Assembly: GCA_029251865.1 (NCBI GenBank)
Contig: JAQXCN010000031.1
Coordinates: 27,395-91,394, forward strand
Length of the DNA: 64,000 nt
Direction of reading: 5' to 3'
Source: Crocinitomicaceae bacterium
GTDB taxonomy: Bacteria > Bacteroidota > Bacteroidia > Flavobacteriales_D > Crocinitomicaceae
This document shows positions 8,655 through 17,085 of the stretch, one piece after another; position 1 is the first letter of the stretch, and each line of letters opens with the position of its first letter. Both the position numbers and the translations under genes were made by a program. The notes below the pieces were generated by a model. The model made no database searches and was not told the DNA's origin. It was given only the letters and a program-made list of their open reading frames with translations.

Positions 8655-9667
8655 TGCCTCACATTAAAAACGCCCTACTACGCTTTCGCATCATTGATAA
8701 GATGATTCGAAACAAATACAAGTCATATCCATCGAAACAAGAGCTCAGAGAAGCTTGCGAAGAGTCTCTGTATGGATCTATTGATGGAGCGCATATCTGC
8801 AATAGCACTATTGAAAAAGACCTATTTAATATGAAAATCGAGCATGATGCTCCGATTAAATACAGCAAAAAGAACAGAGGTTATTATTATGAAAACCCTG
8901 ATTATAGTATTAATGATATTCCGCTTACTGAAGACGAGCTAAGCTCAATAAAATATGCCGTAGACACCCTACACCAATTTAAAGAAACGCCTTTCTTTAA
9001 AGAATTCGGTAATGCTATTGATAAAATTGTTGACCGTGTTTCAGTTGGCGATGAGCAGAACGAAATGTCAAAGTATATACAATTTGAAGCCGCAGCCTCA
9101 ATTGGAGGTAATGAATTCCTGCCTATACTCTTGGAGGCCATACAAAGGAGACGAAAAGTTTGGTTTATATACACAAGCTTTACAAAGGGAGCGGGAAAGC
9201 CAAGAAAAGTTTCTCCGTTGTTCCTCAAGGAATTTCAAAAAAGATGGTATTTAGTTTCTTATGATTCTTCTAGCGAAGATATACGCACCTATGCACTTGA
9301 CCGGATGGAGGAGCCAAAAATACTAGAAGATTTGCAAGACAACCTAAAGGATTTCAAACCTGAAGAATATTTTAAAAATGCCATGGGTATAACGAGCTAT
9401 AAGGGAAACGCCTATGTAATAAAACTCAAGGCCAAAGAGATTGCTTCGAAATACCTAAAAAGTCAACCCATTCATAAATCACAAGAAATTATTAAAGAAA
9501 TTGAGGATGGGTCAACATATTTCCAGTTAAAACTTTTGATTTCTGAAGAATTAATCCGTGCACTACTGAGTTATGGTGGTGAAATTGAAATCATTGAACC
9601 AAAAGAACTCAAAACCGCATTGATAGAAAGAATATCAGCGATGCATAAGGTTTATCAATTAAAATAA
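8654..9667 (+). CDS. WYL-domain transcriptional regulator
   Basis: A 337-residue regulator. The N-terminus (1-85) is a winged-helix-like DNA-binding region with basic residues (RFRIIDKMIRNKYKSYPS), followed by a helical linker and then the WYL domain: RRKVWFIY (166-173), KVSPLFL and RWYLVSYD (197-204) carrying W198-Y199-L200, and IRTYALDRM (210-218). WYL domains are usually ligand-sensing and bind nucleotides or nucleic acid. It is translationally coupled to the upstream conserved protein, whose activity or product it may sense (inference). It is not near any recognisable defence gene here. Confidence 0.85.
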   Translation: MPHIKNALLRFRIIDKMIRNKYKSYPSKQELREACEESLYGSIDGAHICNSTIEKDLFNMKIEHDAPIKYSKKNRGYYYENPDYSINDIPLTEDELSSIKYAVDTLHQFKETPFFKEFGNAIDKIVDRVSVGDEQNEMSKYIQFEAAASIGGNEFLPILLEAIQRRRKVWFIYTSFTKGAGKPRKVSPLFLKEFQKRWYLVSYDSSSEDIRTYALDRMEEPKILEDLQDNLKDFKPEEYFKNAMGITSYKGNAYVIKLKAKEIASKYLKSQPIHKSQEIIKEIEDGSTYFQLKLLISEELIRALLSYGGEIEIIEPKELKTALIERISAMHKVYQLK

Positions 9668-9711
9668 TTAGTTCAACTTATTGTTAATTTTACAGTTGTA
9701 ATCAATTATAT

Positions 9712-10485
9712 ATGGAAATCATAGTAGAACATAAAGAAGGGGTCTGTTTTATTACCTTTAATAGACCTGAAGTTTTCAACGCTTTTAATAAACCAATGGC
9801 AATGGCCGTTCAAAACACCCTAGACGCATGTGAAAAAGATGATACGGTAAGGGCTGTAGTACTGATAGGAACGGGGAAAGCCTTTTGCGCAGGACAAGAT
9901 TTGGCTGAGGTTACAGATCCAAACGGACCTGAATTGAAAGATATTGTTGGCCAACATTACAACCCAATAATAAAACGTATTCGAGCCATCGAAAAACCAA
10001 TTATTGCTGCAGTAAATGGCGTAGCCGCTGGCGCGGGTGCGAATATCGCTTTGGCTTGTGATATCGTGTTTGCAAAACAAAGTGCTACTTTCATTCAAGC
10101 ATTTTCAAAAATTGGGCTTATACCAGACTCGGGGGGAACATATTTCCTTCCGAGAATTATTGGCGTTCAAAAAGCACTGGCACTTATGATGACTGGAGAT
10201 AAAATCAGTGCGCAAGAAGCTGAAGAACTGAATATGATTTACAAAGCCGTTGAAGATGCAACTTTTGATTCCGTCGTTCATAGTTTTGTAAATAAGATTG
10301 CTAAGATGCCTACAAGAGCCATAGGGCTTACAAAAAAAGCAGTTAATGAAAGCCTATCAAACTCACTAGATGTTCAATTGGGCCTGGAAGAAAAACTTCA
10401 AAATGAAGCAGGGCAGACTAAAGACTTTAACGAAGGTGTCGAGGCTTTTCTCGAAAAAAGACCTGCAAAATTCATAGGTAAATGA
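9712..10485 (+). CDS. paaG: Enoyl-CoA hydratase/isomerase, PaaG-like
   Basis: A 257-residue crotonase-fold enzyme, the usual length. The oxyanion-hole segments GKAFCAGQDL (54-63) and NGVAAGAGANIALACD (about 102-117) and the block GLIPDSGGTYFLPR are seen; the last is characteristic of PaaG, which isomerises the ring epoxide of phenylacetyl-CoA to an oxepin in phenylacetate catabolism. The other paa genes (ring epoxidase paaABCDE, paaZ, paaK) are not in the window, so a role in general fatty-acid beta-oxidation remains possible. Its stop overlaps the next start as ATGA, which couples it to the 3-hydroxyacyl-CoA dehydrogenase. Confidence 0.82.
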   Translation: MEIIVEHKEGVCFITFNRPEVFNAFNKPMAMAVQNTLDACEKDDTVRAVVLIGTGKAFCAGQDLAEVTDPNGPELKDIVGQHYNPIIKRIRAIEKPIIAAVNGVAAGAGANIALACDIVFAKQSATFIQAFSKIGLIPDSGGTYFLPRIIGVQKALALMMTGDKISAQEAEELNMIYKAVEDATFDSVVHSFVNKIAKMPTRAIGLTKKAVNESLSNSLDVQLGLEEKLQNEAGQTKDFNEGVEAFLEKRPAKFIGK

Positions 10486-11645
10486 TTGAAACAATTGGCG
10501 TAGTTGGCTCAGGAACGATGGGTATAGGAATTGCTCAAATAGCTGCACAGAATAAACATCAGGTGGTCCTTCATGACCATAGTGAAAAACAATTATCGAA
10601 GGCAAAAGAAGGTCTTGACAAGATAATGAAAAGACTTGTTGAAAAGGGACGAATAACTGAATCGGAACGTAAAGTAATAAACAGCAGGATTTTATTTACA
10701 ACAAATATGGGTGACTTATGGCCCTGTGGATTAGTAATCGAAGCAATAGTAGAAGATATCACGATCAAACATGAGGTTTTTAAAAAACTTGAAGATATTG
10801 TTTCTGATCATTGTATTTTGGCATCAAACACATCCTCATTATCAATAGCTTCAATTGGCGCTGCATTAAACAAGTCAGAACGTATTATTGGGATCCATTT
10901 TTTCAATCCGGCACCATTAATGCCTCTTGTAGAAATAATTCCCTCCATACAAAGCTCTAAAAGCACAAGTGACTCTGCAAAAGAACTCATAACCTCGTGG
11001 GGCAAAACGGTAGTCATGTGTAAAGATACACCTGGATTTATTGTAAATCGGGTTGCACGACCTTTTTATGGCGAAGCGCTTCGCATTTACGAGGAGGGTA
11101 TTGCTGACTTTGCAACAATTGATTGGGCACTCAAAGAGCTTGGAGGATTTAGAATGGGGCCTTTTACACTCATGGATTATATTGGTAATGATATAAACTT
11201 CGCTGTAACGGAATCTGTATTTAAAGCCTTTTTCTACGACCCGAGATTTAAACCTTCGTTTACCCAAAAAAGATATTCAGAAGCCGGTTTTTACGGTCGT
11301 AAATCAGGAAGAGGTTATTATCACTATGAAAACGAAGAACTAAATTCAAAGGCAAATAAAGATAAAGTTTTGGGTCAATCTATTCTTGACCGTATTGTTT
11401 GCTTATTAATCAATGAGGCAATTGACGCTGTCTTCATGGATGTTGCGACAACTAAGGATGTAGATTTAGCGATGACCAAAGGTGTAAACTATCCGAAAGG
11501 TCTTTTACAATGGGGAGATGAAATAGGGTTAGAAGTTGTATTAAAGAGACTCCAGGATTTATTCGATTACTACGGAGAGGACCGATACCGGCCTAACCCT
11601 TTGCTTCGAAGAATGGTAGCCGAAAAAAAGAAATTTTATAGCTGA
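10482..11645 (+). CDS. 3-hydroxyacyl-CoA dehydrogenase (PaaH/Hbd-like)
   Basis: An NAD-dependent enzyme of 387 residues. The Rossmann motif is at the N-terminus (GVVGSGTMGIG, with Gly9, Gly11 and Gly14), followed by ASNTSSL and the catalytic histidine block IIGIHFFNPAPLMPLVEII. The C-terminal dimerisation domain is present with FIVNRVARPF and, further on, a second shorter domain-like repeat (INEAIDAVFMDVATTKDVDLAMTKG split across the last 90 residues). It oxidises 3-hydroxyacyl-CoA to 3-ketoacyl-CoA. The ATGA overlap with the PaaG-like gene indicates consecutive steps of one CoA-thioester pathway. The metK start follows 31 bases after its stop. Confidence 0.88.
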   Translation: MIETIGVVGSGTMGIGIAQIAAQNKHQVVLHDHSEKQLSKAKEGLDKIMKRLVEKGRITESERKVINSRILFTTNMGDLWPCGLVIEAIVEDITIKHEVFKKLEDIVSDHCILASNTSSLSIASIGAALNKSERIIGIHFFNPAPLMPLVEIIPSIQSSKSTSDSAKELITSWGKTVVMCKDTPGFIVNRVARPFYGEALRIYEEGIADFATIDWALKELGGFRMGPFTLMDYIGNDINFAVTESVFKAFFYDPRFKPSFTQKRYSEAGFYGRKSGRGYYHYENEELNSKANKDKVLGQSILDRIVCLLINEAIDAVFMDVATTKDVDLAMTKGVNYPKGLLQWGDEIGLEVVLKRLQDLFDYYGEDRYRPNPLLRRMVAEKKKFYS

Positions 11646-11651
11646 TTTTAG

Positions 11652-11659
11652 TATCTTCG
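11652..11659 (+). promoter_or_regulatory. Candidate -7 element (TATCTTCG) for metK
   Basis: The sequence TATCTTCG followed by CA matches TAnnTTTG with one mismatch and lies 17 bases before the metK ATG. No clear -33 element is seen. No SAM riboswitch fits, because only 31 bases separate the genes. Confidence 0.4.
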
Positions 11660-11676
11660 CACCTTAAATAAAAACT

Positions 11677-12930
11677 ATGGCCTATTTATTTACTTCAGAA
11701 TCTGTTTCTGAAGGTCACCCAGATAAAGTAGCAGATCAAATATCTGACGCACTTATTGATAATTTCCTTGCCTTTGACCCAGATTCCAAAGTCGCATGTG
11801 AAACACTCGTCACCACGGGACAGGTGGTTTTGGCAGGAGAAGTAAAATCTAATACTTATTTAGACGTTCAAAAAATTGCACGAGATGTAATTAACAAGAT
11901 TGGATATACCAAAAGTGAGTATATGTTTGATGGCAATTCATGTGGTGTGTTTTCAGCAATTCATGAACAATCTTCAGACATAAACCAGGGTGTTGAACGT
12001 GCGGTAAAAGAGGAACAAGGCGCGGGAGATCAGGGAATGATGTTTGGATATGCAACGAACGAAACAGAAAGTTTCATGCCTCTTCCATTGGAGATTTCTC
12101 ATCTTCTACTTAAGGAATTGGCAGCACTCAGAAGAGAAAATAATGAAGTAACCTATTTAAGACCGGATTCTAAATCTCAAGTTACCATTGAATATTCAGA
12201 TGACAACAAACCTATTCGTATTGATGCAATTGTAATTTCAACACAGCACGATGATTTCGATGGAGAACAAAAAATGCTGGCAAAAATAAAAAATGACGTC
12301 ATTGCCATTCTTATCCCTCGGGTTAAGGCATTACTTCCTAAAGAAACACAGGCATTATTTACAGACAATATTACCTACCATGTAAATCCAACTGGAGTAT
12401 TTGTTATTGGTGGCCCACATGGAGATACGGGATTAACAGGAAGAAAAATTATTGTTGATACATATGGTGGTAAAGGTGCCCACGGTGGTGGTGCTTTTTC
12501 TGGAAAAGATCCATCAAAAGTTGACCGGTCTGCAGCTTACGCAACGCGTCACATTGCAAAAAATGCAATTGCTGCAGGTTTGAGTGATGAGATTTTGGTG
12601 CAAGTGGCCTATGCTATTGGGGTTGCTAAACCTATGGGACTATATGTTGATACTTACGGAACTTCCAAAGTTAACCTTACGGATGGAGAGATTGCGAGAA
12701 AGCTTGAAGACCTTTTTGACATGCGACCTTATGCAATTGAGACAAGATTCAATCTCAGAACACCTATTTATTCAGAATCTGCTGCTTACGGCCACATGGG
12801 TCGAGAATGTAAAGAAGTAGAAAAAGTTTTTAAAGATGCCTCTGGGACTACGAAAACGATGACAGTCAAACTCTTTCCTTGGGAGGAGTTAAACTTTGTA
12901 GAAAAAATCAAAGCTGACTTTGATTTATAA
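11677..12930 (+). CDS. metK: S-adenosylmethionine synthetase
   Basis: A full-length enzyme of 417 residues making S-adenosylmethionine from ATP and methionine in the cytosol. The N-terminal [13 protein letters not shown] (13-25) carries the catalytic His and Asp. The signature [12 protein letters not shown] (about 115-126), the glycine-rich [13 protein letters not shown] and the second signature [19 protein letters not shown] are all intact. It has a candidate own promoter upstream and a strong intrinsic terminator directly downstream, so it probably forms a single-gene unit. Confidence 0.97.
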   Translation: MAYLFTSESVSEGHPDKVADQISDALIDNFLAFDPDSKVACETLVTTGQVVLAGEVKSNTYLDVQKIARDVINKIGYTKSEYMFDGNSCGVFSAIHEQSSDINQGVERAVKEEQGAGDQGMMFGYATNETESFMPLPLEISHLLLKELAALRRENNEVTYLRPDSKSQVTIEYSDDNKPIRIDAIVISTQHDDFDGEQKMLAKIKNDVIAILIPRVKALLPKETQALFTDNITYHVNPTGVFVIGGPHGDTGLTGRKIIVDTYGGKGAHGGGAFSGKDPSKVDRSAAYATRHIAKNAIAAGLSDEILVQVAYAIGVAKPMGLYVDTYGTSKVNLTDGEIARKLEDLFDMRPYAIETRFNLRTPIYSESAAYGHMGRECKEVEKVFKDASGTTKTMTVKLFPWEELNFVEKIKADFDL

Positions 12931-12947
12931 ATAATTTTCATTTCAAT

Positions 12948-12973
12948 AAAAGGTCCTTCGGGGCCTTTTTTTT
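12948..12973 (+). terminator. Intrinsic terminator after metK
   Basis: A nine-pair stem, AAAAGGTCC against GGGCCTTTT with one G-U pair, closed by a stable TTCG tetraloop (12957-12960) and running into eight T residues. This is the clearest Rho-independent terminator in the window. Confidence 0.9.
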
Positions 12974-13070
12974 GTTAAATACTATTTTTTCAAAAAAACT
13001 GCCAACGTACCCATAATAAAGAAAAAGTAATATTTTTACAAGGATTGAATAACTGTACAAGAAACCAATT

Positions 13071-14435
13071 ATGCAAAAATCTATTTTCACACTTCTAATT
13101 TTAACTTTTTCACTTTCAGCTTTAAGTCAAAAAATATCATTTTTTGATAAGTTGATGGCCAAAAAACTAATTGGAGAAGGGAATGAATTATTATACGCTG
13201 GCAGAACAAGTGAAGCAATGTTAACCTATGAAAGTGCAAAGCTAAAAAACCCACTTTCAGGAGAGGCTTGTTACCATCTTGGTGTTGCTGAATTCTATCT
13301 CAGAAGCTTTTATAACGCACACGAAAATGCCATTGCCGCCGAAAAATTAATCCAAAAGAAAAAAAATGGTGAATATTATTATTATATCGGGAGAATATAT
13401 CATTCGGTTAATGAAATAGATACGGCAAAATATTACTACATCCGCGCCCAAGAAAAACTAGGGCCAAGAATATCTAAAGATTATGATCTAGATATACTTA
13501 TCAAGCAATGTGATTTTGTACAAAACGAGATAAAAAATAAAGTTAAATATATCTGTAAACCGTTTTCGAGAGCTGTAAATTCCAAGTATGACGAGTACGG
13601 TGCAATCTTAATTTACGACAAGCAAAGACTATTTTTTACAGCAAGACAACCGGAGACAACAGGTAATAATATTAATTATGGCGACCAAAAGTTTTATGAA
13701 GATATCTATCGTGCTGATTGGAACACAGAAAAAAACAATTGGGAAATCAATACAACCGATATGGAAGATTACAATACCGAAGGCTTTGATGCATTAAATT
13801 TCATTTCGCGTAATGGGAATTATGGACTTCTCACAATCAACACCTCCGCAACAATTGAAAAGTCCACCACAAGTTCAGAGATTTATGAGTTTGAAGCAGA
13901 CGAAGAAGACAGTACATGGTATATTGACCCAATAAAGTCAGAATCTATAAACACAAGCTATTTTGAAGGCTCTGCTACTATTTCAGACACGAGTTTTGAT
14001 GAGGATGAAACGGCCACACAAACGATGATATTTGTGAGTGATAGAAATTCTGAAAAAAGTCTAACTGATTTATATTCAGTGCAACGCATTGATGATAAAT
14101 GGGGTGATGCAAAACCTATCATGGAAATTAACACCACAGGTCGCGAAACCACGCCTTTCCTATCAGCAGATGGTTCTTTTTTGTTTTTTAGCAGCGATGC
14201 CTTGCCGGGAATGGGAGGATACGATGTCTATTATTGCAAATGGGAAAATAATAAATGGGGTTCACCCGTAAATATGGGTGCGGCCATTAATACAGTTAAT
14301 GATGATACACATTTTCAGTATTTTCCAGAATATGGAATAGGTACTATTTCTACGATAACTGATTTTGATGGATATTTCAGTTATGATATATTTCAATTTG
14401 ATCTCGACGCTTTAAATTTCCCTTTTCAAAAATAG
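13071..14435 (+). CDS. Exported TPR / PD40 beta-propeller protein
   Basis: A 454-residue protein with a signal peptide (MQKSIFTLLILTFSLSALSQ). Residues about 30-150 form TPR-like helical repeats (LLYAGRTSEAMLTYESA, ACYHLGVAEFYL, YYYIGRIYHS). The C-terminal half contains PD40 (WD40-like) blades, the clearest being TPFLSADGSFLFFSSDA and GGYDVYYCKWENNKWGSPVN. This layout resembles the front part of Bacteroidota OmpA-family TPR-PD40 proteins involved in T9SS or peptidoglycan attachment, but the carboxypeptidase-like and OmpA domains are absent. A periplasmic or outer-membrane-associated role is inferred. Confidence 0.72.
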   Translation: MQKSIFTLLILTFSLSALSQKISFFDKLMAKKLIGEGNELLYAGRTSEAMLTYESAKLKNPLSGEACYHLGVAEFYLRSFYNAHENAIAAEKLIQKKKNGEYYYYIGRIYHSVNEIDTAKYYYIRAQEKLGPRISKDYDLDILIKQCDFVQNEIKNKVKYICKPFSRAVNSKYDEYGAILIYDKQRLFFTARQPETTGNNINYGDQKFYEDIYRADWNTEKNNWEINTTDMEDYNTEGFDALNFISRNGNYGLLTINTSATIEKSTTSSEIYEFEADEEDSTWYIDPIKSESINTSYFEGSATISDTSFDEDETATQTMIFVSDRNSEKSLTDLYSVQRIDDKWGDAKPIMEINTTGRETTPFLSADGSFLFFSSDALPGMGGYDVYYCKWENNKWGSPVNMGAAINTVNDDTHFQYFPEYGIGTISTITDFDGYFSYDIFQFDLDALNFPFQK

Positions 14436-14467
14436 AGACTATTTTCATTATACAATAAGCCTCACTT

Positions 14468-15241
14468 ATGAACCGTTATTTTTTTGAAATTTCATACGAT
14501 GGTACAAATTTCTTTGGTTGGCAAATTCAACCAACAGAACGTACAATTCAAGGCACCATAGAAGATGTCCTTTACAAGCTGTGTTCACTTAATCATATAC
14601 AAATTGTGGGATGTGGAAGAACTGATACGGGGGTTCATGCGAAAAAATACTTTTTTCACGCCGATATGGAACTAAAAATGGACGAAGAAAACTTTATGTA
14701 TAAACTTAATTGCATGTTACCTCAAAGTATTTCAGTTCAAAGTCTTCAACAAGTAGATGATAATTTACATGCAAGGTTCGATGCCAAACTTAGAACATAC
14801 AGGTATTTTATACACCCGAAAAAAGACCCATTTAAAAAATCATTTTCGTGGTTTATTTCGCAATCTTTAGATTTTGAGTTAATGCAAAAAGCAGCAAATA
14901 CTTTAATTGGAACGCAGGACTTTGAGGCATTCTCAAAAAAACATACCGATGTGAAAAGTCATATCTGCAACGTTTCAAATGCCTGTTTTCTAGATCAAAA
15001 GCAAGGGGTCGTGTTTGAGATTTCGGCGAATCGTTTTCTCAGGAATATGGTTCGAGCTATTGTAGGAACACTCATTGAAGTCGGATTACGAAAATTGAGT
15101 ATAGAAGACTTTCAAAAAATACTCGACTCAAAAGACAGACAAAAAGCGGCAGCATCCGCCCCTTCTGAAGGCCTCTACCTTTGGGATGTGATTTACCCTA
15201 TTCAGCGAGACGCGCACCTTCAGTCAAAACCTCACGATTGA
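14468..15241 (+). CDS. truA: tRNA pseudouridine(38-40) synthase TruA
   Basis: A 257-residue enzyme, the usual length. It converts uridines 38-40 of the anticodon stem-loop to pseudouridine. Seen are DGTNFFGWQIQP (11-22), the catalytic block GRTDTGVHA (50-58) with Asp53 as nucleophile, LHARFDAKLRTYRY (binding and Tyr), and NRFLRNMVRAIVGTL near the C-terminus. The 3' end overlaps the convergent fabD gene by 44 bases, so the last residues of both proteins are encoded by the same DNA. No terminator is seen between them. Confidence 0.95.
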   Translation: MNRYFFEISYDGTNFFGWQIQPTERTIQGTIEDVLYKLCSLNHIQIVGCGRTDTGVHAKKYFFHADMELKMDEENFMYKLNCMLPQSISVQSLQQVDDNLHARFDAKLRTYRYFIHPKKDPFKKSFSWFISQSLDFELMQKAANTLIGTQDFEAFSKKHTDVKSHICNVSNACFLDQKQGVVFEISANRFLRNMVRAIVGTLIEVGLRKLSIEDFQKILDSKDRQKAAASAPSEGLYLWDVIYPIQRDAHLQSKPHD

Positions 15242-16085
15242 CTTTTTTAAATAGGCCTTGAAGAACACGACCTGGACCGACTTCAATAATGTGATTCGCT
15301 CCATCTACCAACATTTTCTCCATTATCTGTGTCCATTTTACGGCGCCAGTTAATTGTAAAACTAAATTCTCTTTTATTTCATCAGCATTAGATACAGGTA
15401 GCGCATTAACATTTTGGTAAACAGGACAAATTGGAACGTTAAAAGTTGTTGACTCAATGGCTGCTGCTAATTCTTCTCGTGCAGGCTCCATCAAAGGGGA
15501 GTGAAACGCTCCTCCGACAGGAAGCACCATAGCTCTTCTTGCTCCAACAGCACTAAGTTTCTCGCATGCCTCTTCAACTGCAGGAATTGCTCCGGATATA
15601 ACCAACTGCCCAGGGCAATTATAATTGGCAGGGACAACAACACCGTTGATGTCCGCACAAATACTTTCAACAACTGAATCTTCTAAACCTAAGATTGCAG
15701 CCATTGTTGAAGGTTCTTTTTCACATGCGCTTTGCATTGCAATAGCACGCTTTGAAACTAAAGATAAGCCATCTTCAAAACTCAATGATTTATTTGCTAC
15801 AAGTGCTGAGAATTCACCAAGAGAATGTCCCGCAACCATATCGGGTTTAAATTCTGCTCCTAAACAAGTTGCTAAAATAGTTGAATGTAAAAATATTGCA
15901 GGTTGGGTCACCTTGGTTTGCTTAAGTTCTTCGGCCGTACCTTCAAACATGACTTTTTGGATATCAAAACCTAAAATCTCATTTGCAGCAGCAAACATTT
16001 CTTTTGCCTGTGTAGAGGCGTTAAATAGGTCTTGACCCATTCCGGAGAATTGAGCACCTTGACCAGGAAAAACATAAGCTTTCAT
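15198..16085 (-). CDS. fabD: Malonyl-CoA:ACP S-malonyltransferase
   Basis: A 295-residue enzyme that loads malonyl groups from CoA onto acyl carrier protein for fatty-acid synthesis. Visible are FPGQGAQ (6-12), the nucleophile elbow GHSLGE (86-91) with Ser88, and GGAFHSPLM (191-199) with catalytic His195. The length is normal and all key residues are present. A perfect -7 element (TACTTTTG) lies 15 bases upstream of the ATG. It is a single gene here, not in a fab cluster, convergent with and overlapping truA. Confidence 0.96.
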   Translation of the reverse strand: MKAYVFPGQGAQFSGMGQDLFNASTQAKEMFAAANEILGFDIQKVMFEGTAEELKQTKVTQPAIFLHSTILATCLGAEFKPDMVAGHSLGEFSALVANKSLSFEDGLSLVSKRAIAMQSACEKEPSTMAAILGLEDSVVESICADINGVVVPANYNCPGQLVISGAIPAVEEACEKLSAVGARRAMVLPVGGAFHSPLMEPAREELAAAIESTTFNVPICPVYQNVNALPVSNADEIKENLVLQLTGAVKWTQIMEKMLVDGANHIIEVGPGRVLQGLFKKVNREVLTEGARLAE

Positions 16086-16100
16086 ATTTCTTTTTTTTCA

Positions 16101-16108
16101 CAAAAGTA
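16101..16108 (-). promoter_or_regulatory. Candidate -7 element (TACTTTTG) for fabD
   Basis: On the reverse strand a perfect TAnnTTTG match lies 15 bases before the fabD ATG. A -33 element at good spacing was not found. Confidence 0.45.
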
Positions 16109-16125
16109 AAAGAACTAATAGAATA

Positions 16126-16968
16126 TTAAAATTGTCCATCTGAATGATATTTACCTTTCTTATAAACCTTCACCTTCAAAATAATTCCATCCACATCATA
16201 TTCATACACTTTACCGTCCCATAAAGCGCCATTTCGAAAAGTCCCATCCATCCATATCTCATCATTTTTGTTATAAACTTTGTTATAACCAAACTCCTCA
16301 AATTTCACACCCCTTGTATTAGGTTTAATTACACGTGGGGGACGAGAGGAATTGTCTCGTATAACTGGTTTTGGCTTTTCTATTGAAGGTTTGTAGGTCC
16401 TGACAATATTTTTCGCGCCCAAATCACTTATTATCACCTCGTATTTAAGAGACCCATTTTTATAATAATGTTTAACTGTACCAAAAGGCGCACCATTTTT
16501 TGCAGAATATTCTAATTGTAATTTCCCGTTTTTGTAGAAATACTGAATTGTTCCCGATTCTTGACCGTTATTATTATAATTTCCTTTGTATGACACTTTT
16601 CCATTGCTGAAATAACGAACACACGTGCCTTTATATTTATTTTGAATGAACGTGGCCTCTTCCATTTTCTTAGCATTGCGATGATATCTAATGTAAAAAC
16701 CTTCAGGCCTATTGTTTCGATAATTGCCCTTAAGCTTCGGGGTTTTACCATCCTTATGATACCTTACCCAAATACCTTCTTTTCTACCCTTGATAAAATT
16801 ACCCTCCTCGACTTTAACCTCATCTTGGTAATTTACCGAAGGGTGATCCTTCCCTTTAAAAATCCATTTACCTGTCCTTTTACCTGTTGGATCTACAGCA
16901 TTTTGGGCATTAATTGAAGTTCCAAAAGGAAAGGCATGAAGCAATATAAGGAACAAAATAGGTTTCAT
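16126..16968 (-). CDS. Exported MORN-variant repeat protein
   Basis: A 280-residue protein from the ATG at 16968; a TTG five codons upstream is also in frame but less likely. The signal peptide (MKPILFLILLHAFPFGTSIN) is followed by about seven MORN_2-type repeats of roughly 23 residues with the pattern G-x-[YW]-x2-[YG]-x2-[DN]-G-K (WVRYHKDGK, YIRYHRNAK, CVRYFSNGK, TIQYFYKNGK, VKHYYKNGS). Such repeats form extended beta hairpins, and in Bacteroidota often occur in secreted or toxin-associated antidote-like proteins. No effector domain or neighbour identifies a role here. A basic linker at about 200-225 separates a last pair of repeats. Confidence 0.75.
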   Translation of the reverse strand: MKPILFLILLHAFPFGTSINAQNAVDPTGKRTGKWIFKGKDHPSVNYQDEVKVEEGNFIKGRKEGIWVRYHKDGKTPKLKGNYRNNRPEGFYIRYHRNAKKMEEATFIQNKYKGTCVRYFSNGKVSYKGNYNNNGQESGTIQYFYKNGKLQLEYSAKNGAPFGTVKHYYKNGSLKYEVIISDLGAKNIVRTYKPSIEKPKPVIRDNSSRPPRVIKPNTRGVKFEEFGYNKVYNKNDEIWMDGTFRNGALWDGKVYEYDVDGIILKVKVYKKGKYHSDGQF

Positions 16969-17064
16969 AAGACTAAAATACAAATCTCCTTGGCTTAAAA
17001 TGAAAAGTATTCAAATTGTGAATAAAAAAATATAAAAAGCATTAAAAATACAAGCACTTCTGAC

Positions 17065-17072
17065 TAATTTTG
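17065..17072 (+). promoter_or_regulatory. Candidate -7 element (TAATTTTG) for the flavin reductase gene
   Basis: A perfect TAnnTTTG match 13 bases upstream of the ATG at 17086. The upstream gene is divergent, so a promoter is required in this interval. Confidence 0.45.
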
Positions 17073-17085
17073 TTGAGAGTCAGTC

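Noticed and set aside
8654..9667. WYL regulator as part of a defence island
   Set aside because: WYL proteins often sit in defence loci, but the neighbours here are metabolic and copper-related, with no nuclease, toxin or mobile gene nearby.
11646..11676. SAM riboswitch before metK
   Set aside because: Only 31 bases lie between the genes, too few for any known SAM riboswitch, and no matching stems are seen.
16126..16968. MORN-repeat protein as an antitoxin of a toxin-antitoxin pair
   Set aside because: Such proteins are often named so, but it has a signal peptide and no toxin-like gene is adjacent.
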